A stretch of 64,000 nt of DNA from Salisediminibacterium beveridgei (GTDB lineage: Bacteria; Bacillota; Bacilli; Bacillales; Salisediminibacteriaceae), in assembly GCF_001721685.1 (NCBI RefSeq), contig NZ_CP012502.1, positions 2,542,001 to 2,606,000 of the forward strand. Direction: 5' to 3'. Below are positions 1 through 7,429 of this stretch, one piece after another; the stretch's first letter is position 1; each line of letters starts with the position of its first letter. The position numbers and the translations under genes were made by a program. The notes below the pieces were generated by a model. The model had not been told where the DNA came from. It made no database searches and saw only the letters and a list, made by a program, of their open reading frames with translations.

Positions 1-272
1 GAAGTCCTTAAATCATAACCTGTATGCTGAGAGGCGTATGCTGCATAAAAGGAGTTGATGATCCCTGAAGCAAAGCTGACGAGGGAAAGTCCAACCATGA
101 TACTGCCCCAGAAAACGACTGTGGAGAGATCCTGTTCAATAATCCCGTTGTCAATGATCCTTGCCATCAGAAGAGGCTGGATCAATTCCACACCCAGTTC
201 AACCAGTGTCAGGAATAAGGCAACGGCAACGGCGAACCGGTAGGTTTTTAAATGTCTGAATACGTGTAACAT
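1..272 (-). CDS. ABC exporter, N-terminal membrane domain (partial)
   Basis: The first 90 residues of a protein whose remainder lies beyond the left edge of the window. Translation from the ATG at 272 gives a basic start (MLHVFRHLKTYR), a hydrophobic helix and then LIQPLLMARIIDNGI. That stretch is typical of the first helix and loop of the type-1 ABC exporter membrane domain, as in multidrug or lipid half-transporters of the YfiB/MdlA kind. A second hydrophobic segment follows. The ATP-binding domain is not in the window, so substrate and partner cannot be told; exporters of this type often sit as two adjacent half-transporter genes. Family assignment is good, function is open. Confidence 0.7.
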   Translation of the reverse strand, partial: MLHVFRHLKTYRFAVAVALFLTLVELGVELIQPLLMARIIDNGIIEQDLSTVVFWGSIMVGLSLVSFASGIINSFYAAYASQHTGYDLRT

Positions 273-298
273 CCTTTATCACAGCTTTCCACGGGGGC

Positions 299-1450
299 TC
301 AGCGCTGTGGCCAGGCCCTCCCGATATCAATGGTTTTCATCACCCGGTAGACCTCGTCTTCCAGTCTCGCAGGGCCTTCTTTCATCATTTGATTCACGTC
401 GGTCCAATCGCTGATCAATGCACAAGAAACCACATGATCCCAATCCCTGATTTTCTCATCAAATGTACGGGTGCGCATGCCGCCAAATAAAATCACCGGC
501 TTGCCTGCATCTGCCGCAATTGTCGCAACACCGATCGGACCTTTGCCGAAAAGGGTCTGCTCATCCAGTTTCCCTTCTCCGCTCATAATCAGATCAGCTT
601 CATGGATCGCCTCCATAATGCCAACGGATTCTGCAACCATTTCAAAGCCGCGTCGTAATTCTGCATCAAGGTAGCTCAAAAGGGCAAAGCCAAGTCCTCC
701 AGCAGCACCGCTGCCCGGGCTTTCTCTATGGTCGACTCCGGTGACCTCTTTAGTCAATTCCGCAAAATGGGCCATTCCGTTTTCATAGACAGGAAGGTCT
801 TCGTCACTCATCCCTTTTTGTGGACCGAATATATAAACGGCCCCTTCTTTCCCGAGAAGACGGTTTGTGACATCTGTTGCTACCTTAATCCTCAAATCCT
901 CTGGAAGATCGATCATCTCTGATGTGTCAATGGTATGAATCTGATCGAGCTGTCCGCCTATACGGTGAAGTCGTTGTCCGGAAGCATCCTGAAAACGGAC
1001 ACCCAGACCTTGCAGAAATCCGACACCCCCATCGACTGACGCACTCCCGCCTATGCCGATAATGATTTCTTTAGCCCCGTGAGCTACAGCGTGACTGAAG
1101 ATCAGTCCGGTACCTTCCGTCGATGTGAAAAGCGGATTTCGTTCGTGAGGCGCCAGTAACGTTAACCCCGAAGCCACAGCCGTTTCAATGACTGCAATCT
1201 TTTTTTGATCATCGTAAGCAAAATAGCCGGTCATTTCTCGTCCCAACGGATCCAGGGACGGTACCTCCACCAGTTTCATGGTTGTACCGTACGTTAAGGC
1301 ATCTATCGTTCCTTCGCCGCCGTCTGCGAGGGGAAACGAGCTCACTTCTATGTTTGAATCATAGCGGTGAATGCCTTTTTTCATGGCTTCAGCCGCCTGA
1401 ATACTGGTCATTGATCCTTTGAATGAATCAGGCGCAAGCATGATTTTCAT
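299..1450 (-). CDS. glxK: Glycerate kinase (GlxK/GarK type)
   Basis: A 383-residue cytoplasmic kinase of the glycerate kinase type 1 family, which phosphorylates D-glycerate with ATP and feeds it into lower glycolysis. The N-terminus MKIMLAPDSFKGSMTS is the hallmark of the family; further family stretches are PLADGGEGT (about residues 41-49), IGIGGSASVDGGVG and GSGAAGGLGFALL, and the length is usual. The start is well supported by GGAGGTG just upstream of the ATG. Whether it yields 2- or 3-phosphoglycerate cannot be decided from sequence. It stands alone between the ABC exporter start and a 456-base divergent intergenic region; no glyoxylate or tartronate genes are near. Confidence 0.93.
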   Translation of the reverse strand: MKIMLAPDSFKGSMTSIQAAEAMKKGIHRYDSNIEVSSFPLADGGEGTIDALTYGTTMKLVEVPSLDPLGREMTGYFAYDDQKKIAVIETAVASGLTLLAPHERNPLFTSTEGTGLIFSHAVAHGAKEIIIGIGGSASVDGGVGFLQGLGVRFQDASGQRLHRIGGQLDQIHTIDTSEMIDLPEDLRIKVATDVTNRLLGKEGAVYIFGPQKGMSDEDLPVYENGMAHFAELTKEVTGVDHRESPGSGAAGGLGFALLSYLDAELRRGFEMVAESVGIMEAIHEADLIMSGEGKLDEQTLFGKGPIGVATIAADAGKPVILFGGMRTRTFDEKIRDWDHVVSCALISDWTDVNQMMKEGPARLEDEVYRVMKTIDIGRAWPQR

Positions 1451-1906
1451 CAGATCACCTCCACTTCAACTCTTGTTTATCAGTCTTTGCCTTTACTATC
1501 AACTCCATTATCTCGTTTCTGTTGGCGAATCACAAGGATGAGGTCTTTCAAAGCATAAGCTGCCCTGAAAACAAGTTATCTTTTTATTCGGATTGGTACA
1601 AACCAGTTTAGTATAAGCGTCTCTGTCAAAGCATGCAGTTGATAGCGGGATGGAAAGAGCGGCAGGCGCCCCTTAGGTATGCGTCCACCGTAAGTGATTG
1701 AAATCAACTATGATCGAAAACAGAGCCAATGAATAAAGAGACCTTCCTGCAGTGGAAAAAAGCAAAAAAAGTTGCATCTTGCGATTGAAAGCCCATCCGC
1801 TTTTCGATATGATGAGTGAGGTAGTTAATACAAACGTTTGCACTATTTTTTGCGATCCTGTGCTAAACTGGAACGTAAAAGCAAATAATCATTGAGGTGA
1901 AGAAAA
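1451..1906. other. Divergent intergenic region with few recognisable signals
   Basis: 456 bases between glycerate kinase (leftward) and the GH13 glucosidase (rightward). No reading frame with a credible start and ribosome binding site was seen. The only clear signals lie at the right end: the palindrome CAAACGTTTG at 1831-1840 with a promoter-like pair just after it. The left 350 bases hold the leader of the kinase gene and no hairpin or repeat that stood out. Confidence 0.5.
1831..1869 (+). promoter_or_regulatory. LacI-type operator overlapping the promoter of the GH13 gene
   Basis: A perfect 10-base palindrome CAAACGTTTG (1831-1840), the core pattern bound by LacI/GalR-family regulators such as MalR. 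TTGCAC (1838-1843) could serve as -35 and TGCTAA (1861-1866) as -10 with a 17-base spacer, so a bound repressor would block polymerase. The -10 is weak. The regulator is not obvious in the window: the LacI protein at 14298 has a different palindrome in front of its own gene. Confidence 0.5.
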
Positions 1907-3577
1907 ATGAGTGGCATCTGGTGGAAAGAAGCTGTCGGATATCAAATCTATCCAAAAAGCTTTCAAGATAGCAACGGGGACGGTATTGGAGATCTCCCGG
2001 GCGTATTATCCCGTCTGGACTATCTGAAGAACCTGGGGATTGATTTTATCTGGATCTGTCCCATGTATAAATCTCCTCTGGACGACAACGGGTATGACAT
2101 TTCCGATTACCAGGACATATTGGATGTATTCGGGACAATGGAAGATTTTAATCAATTGTTAAAAGGGGTTCATGATCGTGGAATGAAACTGATCATTGAT
2201 CTCGTACCCAACCATACGAGTGATGAGCATCCCTGGTTTATCGAGTCACGCTCCTCAACAACATCCCCAAAGCGGGACTGGTATATTTGGCGTGATGCAA
2301 AGAATGGAAAAGAACCGAACAACTGGGAGAGCATCTTCGGCGGGAGTGCATGGGAATACGACGATCTGACAGATCAGTATTTCCTGCATGTGTTTTCAAA
2401 GCGCCAGCCAGATCTCAATTGGGAGAACCCCGATGTGCGTGAAGCGCTTTATGACATGATCAACTGGTGGCTCGAGAAAGGTGTGGACGGCTTTCGAATC
2501 GATGCCCTGTCCCACATCAAAAAGCGTCCGGGATTTCCGGACCTCCCGAACCCTGATGGAAAAAAATTCGTTCCGTCCTTTAAAATGCACATGAATCAGG
2601 ACGGTATTCACGATTTTCTGGACGAGCTGAAAAGAAAAACGTACGGCCGCTACCCTGAAGCAATGACCGTCGGCGAGGCAAATGGTGTGAGCATTGAGCA
2701 GGCTCATAACTGGGTCGGTGAAAACGGGAAAATGGACATGGTCTTTCAATTCGAACATCTCGATTTATGGGACTATGAACTGGATGAAACCCTTGACGTC
2801 ATCAATCTGAAAAAGATCCTCAGCCGTTGGCAAAAAGGACTCGAGCACGACGGCTGGAACGCATTGTTCATTGAAAACCACGATAAAGCCCGCGTGGTCT
2901 CTACCTGGGGAGATGACACCACTTACTGGTATGAAAGTGCCACATCCCTAGCAGCCATGTATTTTCTGATGAAAGGAACACCCTACATCTATCAGGGGCA
3001 GGAAATCGGCATGACCAACAGCTACTTCAGAAACATCGAAGACTACGACGATGTGGCTGCAAAAAATATGTATCAAAATGCCTTGGAAACTGGTGAGGAT
3101 ACCGAGAAAATCATCGACACCCTTGCGCACACATCCCGTGACAACAGCCGGACCCCGATGCAGTGGAACGGGGAAGCACAGGCAGGATTCACGAAAGGTG
3201 AACCCTGGATGAAGGTCAATCCGAATTACACCAAAATCAACGTGGCAGCACAGCAGGAAGATCCCCATTCTGTTTTGAATTTTTACAAAGAAATGATTCA
3301 CCTGAAGAAAACGTATCCGGTTTTCACGTATGGCAGTTACGATCTTCTGATGCCGGAAGATCCGAATCTGTTTGCGTATCAGCGAGAAGATAAGACGCAT
3401 ATTGCCGTGGTGATGACAAATCTGAAACCGGAAACAGCAACCTTCGAAAGTGAAGTCATGACATTCACCCGAGACAGGCTGAAGCTGTTTAATCTGAAAA
3501 AACCGGCACCATCTGAAGAATCCACGTTCTTCACGTTGCAACCTTACGAAGCCAGGGTCTATATTCAAAATAAATAA
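1907..3577 (+). CDS. malL: GH13 alpha-glucosidase / oligo-1,6-glucosidase
   Basis: A 556-residue cytoplasmic glycoside hydrolase of family 13 that splits glucose from the non-reducing end of imported malto- or isomalto-oligosaccharides. The N-terminus WWKEAVGYQIYPKSFQDSNG and length fit the MalL/oligo-1,6-glucosidase group. Visible motifs are LIIDLVPNHTSDEHPWF (region I), GFRIDALS with the nucleophile Asp199, TVGEAN with the acid/base Glu257, and FIENHDKAR with His325-Asp326. The residue after the nucleophile is Ala200; a Val there is associated with alpha-1,6 preference and a smaller residue with alpha-1,4, so this copy may prefer maltose-type substrates (inference). The start follows a GAGGTGAAG ribosome binding site. 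An intrinsic terminator ends the single-gene unit. Confidence 0.92.
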   Translation: MSGIWWKEAVGYQIYPKSFQDSNGDGIGDLPGVLSRLDYLKNLGIDFIWICPMYKSPLDDNGYDISDYQDILDVFGTMEDFNQLLKGVHDRGMKLIIDLVPNHTSDEHPWFIESRSSTTSPKRDWYIWRDAKNGKEPNNWESIFGGSAWEYDDLTDQYFLHVFSKRQPDLNWENPDVREALYDMINWWLEKGVDGFRIDALSHIKKRPGFPDLPNPDGKKFVPSFKMHMNQDGIHDFLDELKRKTYGRYPEAMTVGEANGVSIEQAHNWVGENGKMDMVFQFEHLDLWDYELDETLDVINLKKILSRWQKGLEHDGWNALFIENHDKARVVSTWGDDTTYWYESATSLAAMYFLMKGTPYIYQGQEIGMTNSYFRNIEDYDDVAAKNMYQNALETGEDTEKIIDTLAHTSRDNSRTPMQWNGEAQAGFTKGEPWMKVNPNYTKINVAAQQEDPHSVLNFYKEMIHLKKTYPVFTYGSYDLLMPEDPNLFAYQREDKTHIAVVMTNLKPETATFESEVMTFTRDRLKLFNLKKPAPSEESTFFTLQPYEARVYIQNK

Positions 3578-3588
3578 TGAAACGATCA

Positions 3589-3618
3589 AACACGTCCGGC
3601 TCTTCGTCCGGGCGTGTT
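3589..3618 (+). terminator. Intrinsic terminator after the GH13 gene
   Basis: An 11-base-pair stem, AACACGTCCGG (3589-3599) with CCGGGCGTGTT (3608-3618), including one G-T pair and an 8-base loop. A short T-rich tail (ATTTTC) follows. It begins 11 bases after the stop codon. Confidence 0.75.
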
Positions 3619-3727
3619 ATTTTCTGAAGAGATCACGAAATATCAGAGGATATTCCGGTTTACTTTTTTCGGGTGACGAAGTAAAATAAGAAGACTTGAG
3701 ATTGAACGAGAAGCAGGTGATGATGAG

Positions 3728-4669
3728 ATGACACATGTTCCGGATATGAAAAAAGGCGTTTTCGCAGGGATCGGGGCCTATTTGTTATGGGGATTTCTCC
3801 CGATTTACTGGAAACTCGTGGACCATGTATCCGCTTTGGAAATTCTTGCACACCGGATCGTCTGGTCTTTTTTATTTTTGATGCTGTTATTTATCGTGAC
3901 CCGGAAAGTCGCATACTTTCTGGAGGATTTACGTTATTTAAAGACCCACCCTAAAATCATCGTTGGCATCATGACATCGTCGCTTTTGATCAGCACCAAC
4001 TGGATTTTGTTTATCTGGGCTGTTGCAAACGAACGGATTGTTGAAGTGAGCCTCGGGTATTATATTAATCCGTTAATCAACGTGATACTGGGTGTGATCT
4101 TTTTTAAGGAAACATTGAATAATAAACAGCGTGCCGCCGTCGGGCTTGCCTTTATCGGTGTATTGATCATGACGGTTTCTTTCGGTCAGGTGCCTTACAT
4201 TGCGCTGACGCTGGCACTCAGTTTCGGCTTATATGGCCTGGTCAAAAAGCAGACTCAGGTCGGTGCCATGACCGGGCTCTCGATTGAAACGCTTATGCTG
4301 TTACCAATTGCCATCGGCGTATTGTTTTACCTGCAGGGTTCGGTCAGTGGCATTCTCCATGTCGGATCGGACATACCGCTGACCCCGGTTCTTCTTGTCG
4401 GTACCGGTGTCGCCACTGCCATCCCGCTCTTGCTGTTCGGGTTCGGCGCGAGAAATATTACCCTGTCACTGATCGGGTTTCTGCAGTACATCGCACCAAC
4501 CACGATGCTGCTCTTAGGAGTCCTCTTGTACGGAGAAGCATTCACGATCTATCATGCGGTCTCCTTCGTCTTCATCTGGACCGGGCTGATTCTCTACAGC
4601 ATCTCTAAATTCCGCGTGTTCCGCGAAGAACAACGGCAAAGAAACAACCAAATAAAAAGCCGGGCATGA
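3728..4669 (+). CDS. rarD: RarD, EamA-family permease
   Basis: A 313-residue integral membrane protein of the RarD branch of the drug/metabolite transporter (EamA) superfamily, with about ten hydrophobic helices. The segments YLLWGFLPIYWKL near the N-terminus, EILAHRIVWS and LGYYINPLINVILGVIFFKE are strongly RarD-like, and the length matches. RarD proteins are predicted exporters of small metabolites, but the substrate is not settled. The ATG at 3728 is preceded by AGGTGATG; a second ATG at 3746 is possible. The gene ends 10 bases before the left end of the insertion sequence, whose first hairpin probably also serves as its terminator. Confidence 0.92.
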   Translation: MTHVPDMKKGVFAGIGAYLLWGFLPIYWKLVDHVSALEILAHRIVWSFLFLMLLFIVTRKVAYFLEDLRYLKTHPKIIVGIMTSSLLISTNWILFIWAVANERIVEVSLGYYINPLINVILGVIFFKETLNNKQRAAVGLAFIGVLIMTVSFGQVPYIALTLALSFGLYGLVKKQTQVGAMTGLSIETLMLLPIAIGVLFYLQGSVSGILHVGSDIPLTPVLLVGTGVATAIPLLLFGFGARNITLSLIGFLQYIAPTTMLLLGVLLYGEAFTIYHAVSFVFIWTGLILYSISKFRVFREEQRQRNNQIKSRA

Positions 4670-4680
4670 GCAGTGATATG

Positions 4681-4740
4681 CTCCCAACAAAGTGGACAGT
4701 AGAAATAATAAATTTCTACACTACTTTGTTGGGAGTTTTT
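4681..4740 (+). terminator. IS left-end hairpin acting as terminator and start-site mask
   Basis: Outer stem CTCCCAACAAAGT (4681-4693) with ACTTTGTTGGGAG (4723-4735), inner stem GTAGAAAT (4699-4706) with ATTTCTAC (4712-4719), then TTTTT (4736-4740). In read-through RNA from rarD this is an intrinsic terminator. The 3' arm also contains GGGAG, the only candidate ribosome binding site for OrfA (ATG at 4743, 7 bases downstream), so the folded RNA would hide it. This fits the known way insertion sequences guard against transcription from outside. Confidence 0.8.
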
Positions 4741-4742
4741 CT

Positions 4743-5234
4743 ATGCGCAAAAATAAACGTTGGTCTCATGAAGAGAAATTAACTATTGTTTTAAAACACG
4801 TGAATGAAGGACACTCATTTACATCATTAGAACGTGAGTATAACTGTTCCACTAAATTAATAAGACGATGGGTTTCAAAGTATCAACGTATGGGTCAAGA
4901 AGGATTAAAGCGTAAGCACCGCAAGACTGTTTATACAACAGAAACGAAAGAGGAGATGATTCATGAAGTTTTCAATGGCCAAACGCAAGAAGAAGTAGCC
5001 CAAGCCTGCGGCTTGAGTCAGGATTCCCTTTTATCTTCCTGGATCAAAGCCTATACTGGTGGTAAGAAATCCACTGGTAAAGGACGTGTAAATAGGATGA
5101 AGGGTAGAAAAACGACATTGGAAGAACGTTTGGAAATTGTGGATTTTGCTTTAAGAAACGATCGGGACCATCAGTCGGCAGCTGAGAAGTATAACGTGTC
5201 CTATCAACAAGTATACAGTTGGGTACAGAAATAA
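4743..5234 (+). pseudogene. IS3/IS150-type OrfA, interrupted by an in-frame stop
   Basis: The DNA-binding half of an IS150-like transposase: 163 residues with two helix-turn-helix segments (SFTSLEREYNCSTKLIRRWV near residues 20-40, and HQSAAEKYNVSYQQVYSWVQK at the end). Translation stops at TAA (5232-5234). In the same frame the sequence then continues as EADGKDGLLDRRGRNRP, followed by a heptad-like region up to the TGA at 5448-5450, which is how family members normally proceed; WVKKYE is usual where this copy has WVQK-stop-E. A single base change of a Tyr codon (TAT or TAC) to TAA explains it. The 5' start is ATG 4743, after GGGAG inside the hairpin. A longer upstream start at 4692 lies within the hairpin and is unlikely. 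Confidence 0.8.
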
Positions 5235-5380
5235 GAAGCAGATGGGAAAGATGGGCTGCTTGATCGACGTGGCCGAAATCGCCCGAACAAGGAAAACATG
5301 ACCGAAACCGAACAGTTGGAATCTGAATTAAAAGAAATGAACCGAAAGAATCGTCGCCTTCAAATGGAGAATGACTACTT

Positions 5381-5387
5381 AAAAAAG
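5381..5387 (+). promoter_or_regulatory. Programmed -1 frameshift heptamer A AAA AAG
   Basis: AAAAAAG read in the OrfA frame as A-AAA-AAG, the canonical slippery site of IS3-family elements. After a -1 shift the frame is open as VERDRAEVKRFSLVRHLPEY into OrfB with no stop. It lies 147 bases after the premature TAA, so ribosomes starting at 4743 would not reach it. Confidence 0.8.
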
Positions 5388-5434
5388 TTGAAAGAGATCG
5401 AGCAGAAGTTAAACGATTCTCGCTGGTCCGTCAC

Positions 5435-6310
5435 TTGCCGGAGTATGTGAGTATTCAAGAATTGCATGAAACCAAGGACTATCCGATTCAAGAACTGTGT
5501 GCCATCGCGGGTGTTGCTCGATCCGCCTACTATAAGTGGCTGAACCGTGAGGTTCCAAAACAAGAACAGGATACGCAATATTTAGCTCAACTGATTGTCT
5601 TGATCTATCATGATGATGAAGTCAATCAAACATATGTTTATCGTCGGATGACAAGTCAAATGAATGCTTGGGGTGTCAGATGCAGTGAGAACAAGGTTTT
5701 ACGTATCATGAGAATCCTTCGGATTCAATCACAAATCCGTAAAAAGCGTAAGGTTTATCCACGGGTTAACCCGGATCATCTAGCGAAGAATGTGTTAGAT
5801 CGAGAATTTAAGGCTCAGGAACCCAATGAGAAATGGTGTACGGACATCACTGAAATGAAAGATGAGCGTGGCAAAAAGCAGTTCTTGAGTGCTGTGATTG
5901 ACTTATACGACAATTCAATTGTTGCCTTTAAGCTTTCAAAACGAAACGACAATCATTTGGTGGAAAGCACGTTAATCGAAGCCTTTGCACAGAACCCAAA
6001 TGTGCAATCGATCATTCACAGTGATCGAGGATCTCAATACACATCCCATATGTATCATGATTTGAAAGAAATATACGGGTTCACGCTAAGTATGTCGAGA
6101 GCTGGCTATTGTATTGATAATCAGCCAATTGAACGATTTTTCGGCACGTTAAAAGCAGAATATTATTACCGTATGTCTTTCTCATCAACTGAACAATTGG
6201 AGAATGGCATCCATAACTATATTGATTTTTATAACTGGCGAAGAGTGACGTTAACTTTCAAGGGACTGGCACCAAAGTTGTACCGGAGACAATACCAGGG
6301 TGCTGCTTAA
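5435..6310 (+). CDS. IS3/IS150-type OrfB, DDE integrase domain
   Basis: The catalytic half of the transposase, about 291 residues counted from a TTG at 5435, although it is normally made as an OrfAB fusion by -1 frameshifting. It has the HTH_21 region (VYRRMTSQMNAWG) and the rve integrase core with the three acidic residues: Asp in WCTDITEMK, Asp in IIHSDRGSQYTS and Glu in DNQPIERFFGTLK. The frame is intact to its stop. There is no clear ribosome binding site before 5435, in line with frameshift expression. Because the partner frame is broken, this half is probably silent or yields only a regulatory fragment. Confidence 0.88.
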   Translation: MPEYVSIQELHETKDYPIQELCAIAGVARSAYYKWLNREVPKQEQDTQYLAQLIVLIYHDDEVNQTYVYRRMTSQMNAWGVRCSENKVLRIMRILRIQSQIRKKRKVYPRVNPDHLAKNVLDREFKAQEPNEKWCTDITEMKDERGKKQFLSAVIDLYDNSIVAFKLSKRNDNHLVESTLIEAFAQNPNVQSIIHSDRGSQYTSHMYHDLKEIYGFTLSMSRAGYCIDNQPIERFFGTLKAEYYYRMSFSSTEQLENGIHNYIDFYNWRRVTLTFKGLAPKLYRRQYQGAA

Positions 6311-6360
6311 ATGGATGACTGAAATCTCTTTTAAAGCTTGTTGTAAAGTCATTCAAGAGC

Positions 6361-6545
6361 GTTAGGTGGCGACGCCAGAGGGATTAGCGCAGTCTGAAGA
6401 TCCATTCTGACGAAGCAAAGCTGAGTCAGAATTAGCTGAAGACAAGCCCCTTGGACAGTAAGACACGACGCGTGTTCTTTCGCGTCGATTGTCGCACTGA
6501 TGCATCTTTTTCCCTTCGTGCAAGCGTCCACCTTTAGCGATTGAA
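6361..6545. repeat. Hairpin-rich intergenic element beside the IS
   Basis: About 185 bases of non-coding sequence containing several self-complementary segments: TGGCGACGCCA (6367-6377), ATTCTGAC (6404-6411) with GTCAGAAT (6425-6432), and GACGCG (6467-6472) with CGCGTC (6481-6486). The only frames across it are short, overlapping and on the minus strand, without a ribosome binding site. Short hypothetical proteins resembling its minus-strand translation (for example SYCPRGLSSANSDSALL) are, from memory, annotated repeatedly in Bacillus-group genomes. I therefore read it as a dispersed structured DNA or RNA element rather than a gene. Only one copy is in this window. Confidence 0.45.
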
Positions 6546-6574
6546 TAACAACGAAGAATCAATAAGGGTTAACC

Positions 6575-6613
6575 AAAAAAGGACCTGAATGAACTAGTAA
6601 GTTCATTCAGGCC
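6575..6613 (-). terminator. Intrinsic terminator of the SDR/acetyltransferase unit
   Basis: CCTGAATGAAC (6584-6594) pairs with GTTCATTCAGG (6601-6611); GG/CC outside extend the stem past one mismatch. Six A bases at 6575-6580 become the U-run on the minus strand. It lies 22 bases past the stop of the SDR gene at 6635. Confidence 0.88.
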
Positions 6614-6634
6614 TAAAACCAATTTTTTTGTCGA

Positions 6635-7423
6635 TTAATAAGCTTTCGTCAATCCTCCGTCAATCAGGAAATGCTGCCCGGTCATATACGTGTTCAGCCC
6701 TGAGCCGAGAAACAACACCGTGTTGCCAAATTCGTCAGGCTGCCCGTAACGGCCAATAGGAATTGCTGTTTCATTTTGATTCTTCATATCATCTGGTGAG
6801 ATGCCCTGTTTTTTTGCATTGATCTCATCGAGACTCTGCACCCGTTCGGTGTCGATCCGGCCCGGACCAACGGCATTGATCAATACACCATCCGGTGCGA
6901 ATTCGTGAGCGAGGGATTTGTTCAAACCGACCAGACCCATCCGGTTAATATTAGAGAGCAAAAGTCCGTTTACCGGTTCCTTCATGGATGAAGAGGTAAT
7001 GATAACGATCCGTCCCTTGGCTGTTTTTAAATACGGATAGGCTGCTTTTATCCCCCTTACAACGCTCATCAATGTCAATTGAAAAGCCCATTCAAAATCT
7101 TCCTCGGTCACAGAGGCAAAGTCCCCCGGTGGCGGACCACCTGCGTTACACACCAGCACATCAATCCCGCCGAAACGCTCTGAAGTCTCTCTGACCACAT
7201 TCTCAATATCCGCTTTCACCGATACATCACATACCTGATAGGCGACGAGGCCTTCTGCATCTCGGCTGATCTCATCTGCCGCATCTTTCACATGTTCAAG
7301 TGTCCGGCTTGTGAGCATAACATTGGCTCCTGCTTTTGCGTAAGCATGAGCTGAAGCTTTACCAAGTCCTTTGCTTGATGCAAATACAAGTACACTCTTC
7401 CCTTTAAGTCCAAGATCAATCAT
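6635..7423 (-). CDS. SDR-family protein with altered active site
   Basis: A 262-residue short-chain dehydrogenase/reductase homologue, annotated in relatives as a 3-oxoacyl-ACP-reductase-like protein. The Rossmann fold is recognisable (VLVFASSKGLGKASA instead of TGxxxGxG; VCNAGGPPPG for NAG; C-terminal GQHFLIDGGLT). The serine region ITSSS (about 142-146) is present, but where Tyr-xxx-Lys is expected it reads SNINR (157-161), so both proton-relay residues are replaced. This pattern is known in a beta-ketoacyl-reductase-like SDR subgroup whose chemistry is unclear. The ATG at 7423 lies 6 bases after the stop of the upstream acetyltransferase, with AAGGA inside that gene, so the two are translated as a unit. 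Confidence 0.85.
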   Translation of the reverse strand: MIDLGLKGKSVLVFASSKGLGKASAHAYAKAGANVMLTSRTLEHVKDAADEISRDAEGLVAYQVCDVSVKADIENVVRETSERFGGIDVLVCNAGGPPPGDFASVTEEDFEWAFQLTLMSVVRGIKAAYPYLKTAKGRIVIITSSSMKEPVNGLLLSNINRMGLVGLNKSLAHEFAPDGVLINAVGPGRIDTERVQSLDEINAKKQGISPDDMKNQNETAIPIGRYGQPDEFGNTVLFLGSGLNTYMTGQHFLIDGGLTKAY

Positions 7424-7429
7424 GACAGA

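Larger units (their letters stand above)
4679..6310 (+). mobile_element. IS3-family (IS150-like) insertion sequence, probably defective
   Basis: Two overlapping frames, a helix-turn-helix OrfA and a DDE integrase OrfB in the -1 frame, joined by the heptamer A AAA AAG at 5381-5387, define an IS3-family element. The left end is taken as TGCTCCCAACAAAGTGG at 4679. The matching right inverted repeat was not found by eye in the bases after OrfB, so the right boundary is given as the OrfB stop and may be truncated. OrfA contains an in-frame TAA before the slippery site, which should prevent production of the OrfAB transposase. No flanking target duplication could be identified. The copy is therefore likely immobile unless a helper acts in trans. 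Confidence 0.85.

Noticed and set aside
2948-3589. 213-codon open frame on the minus strand opposite the GH13 gene
   Set aside because: It lies wholly inside a clearly recognised gene, has no ribosome binding site and its translation is rich in Phe, Ile and Cys as expected for an antisense shadow.
6349-6562. Two overlapping minus-strand frames of 60 and 66 codons
   Set aside because: Both cover the hairpin-rich element, overlap each other in different frames and lack ribosome binding sites; treated as non-coding.
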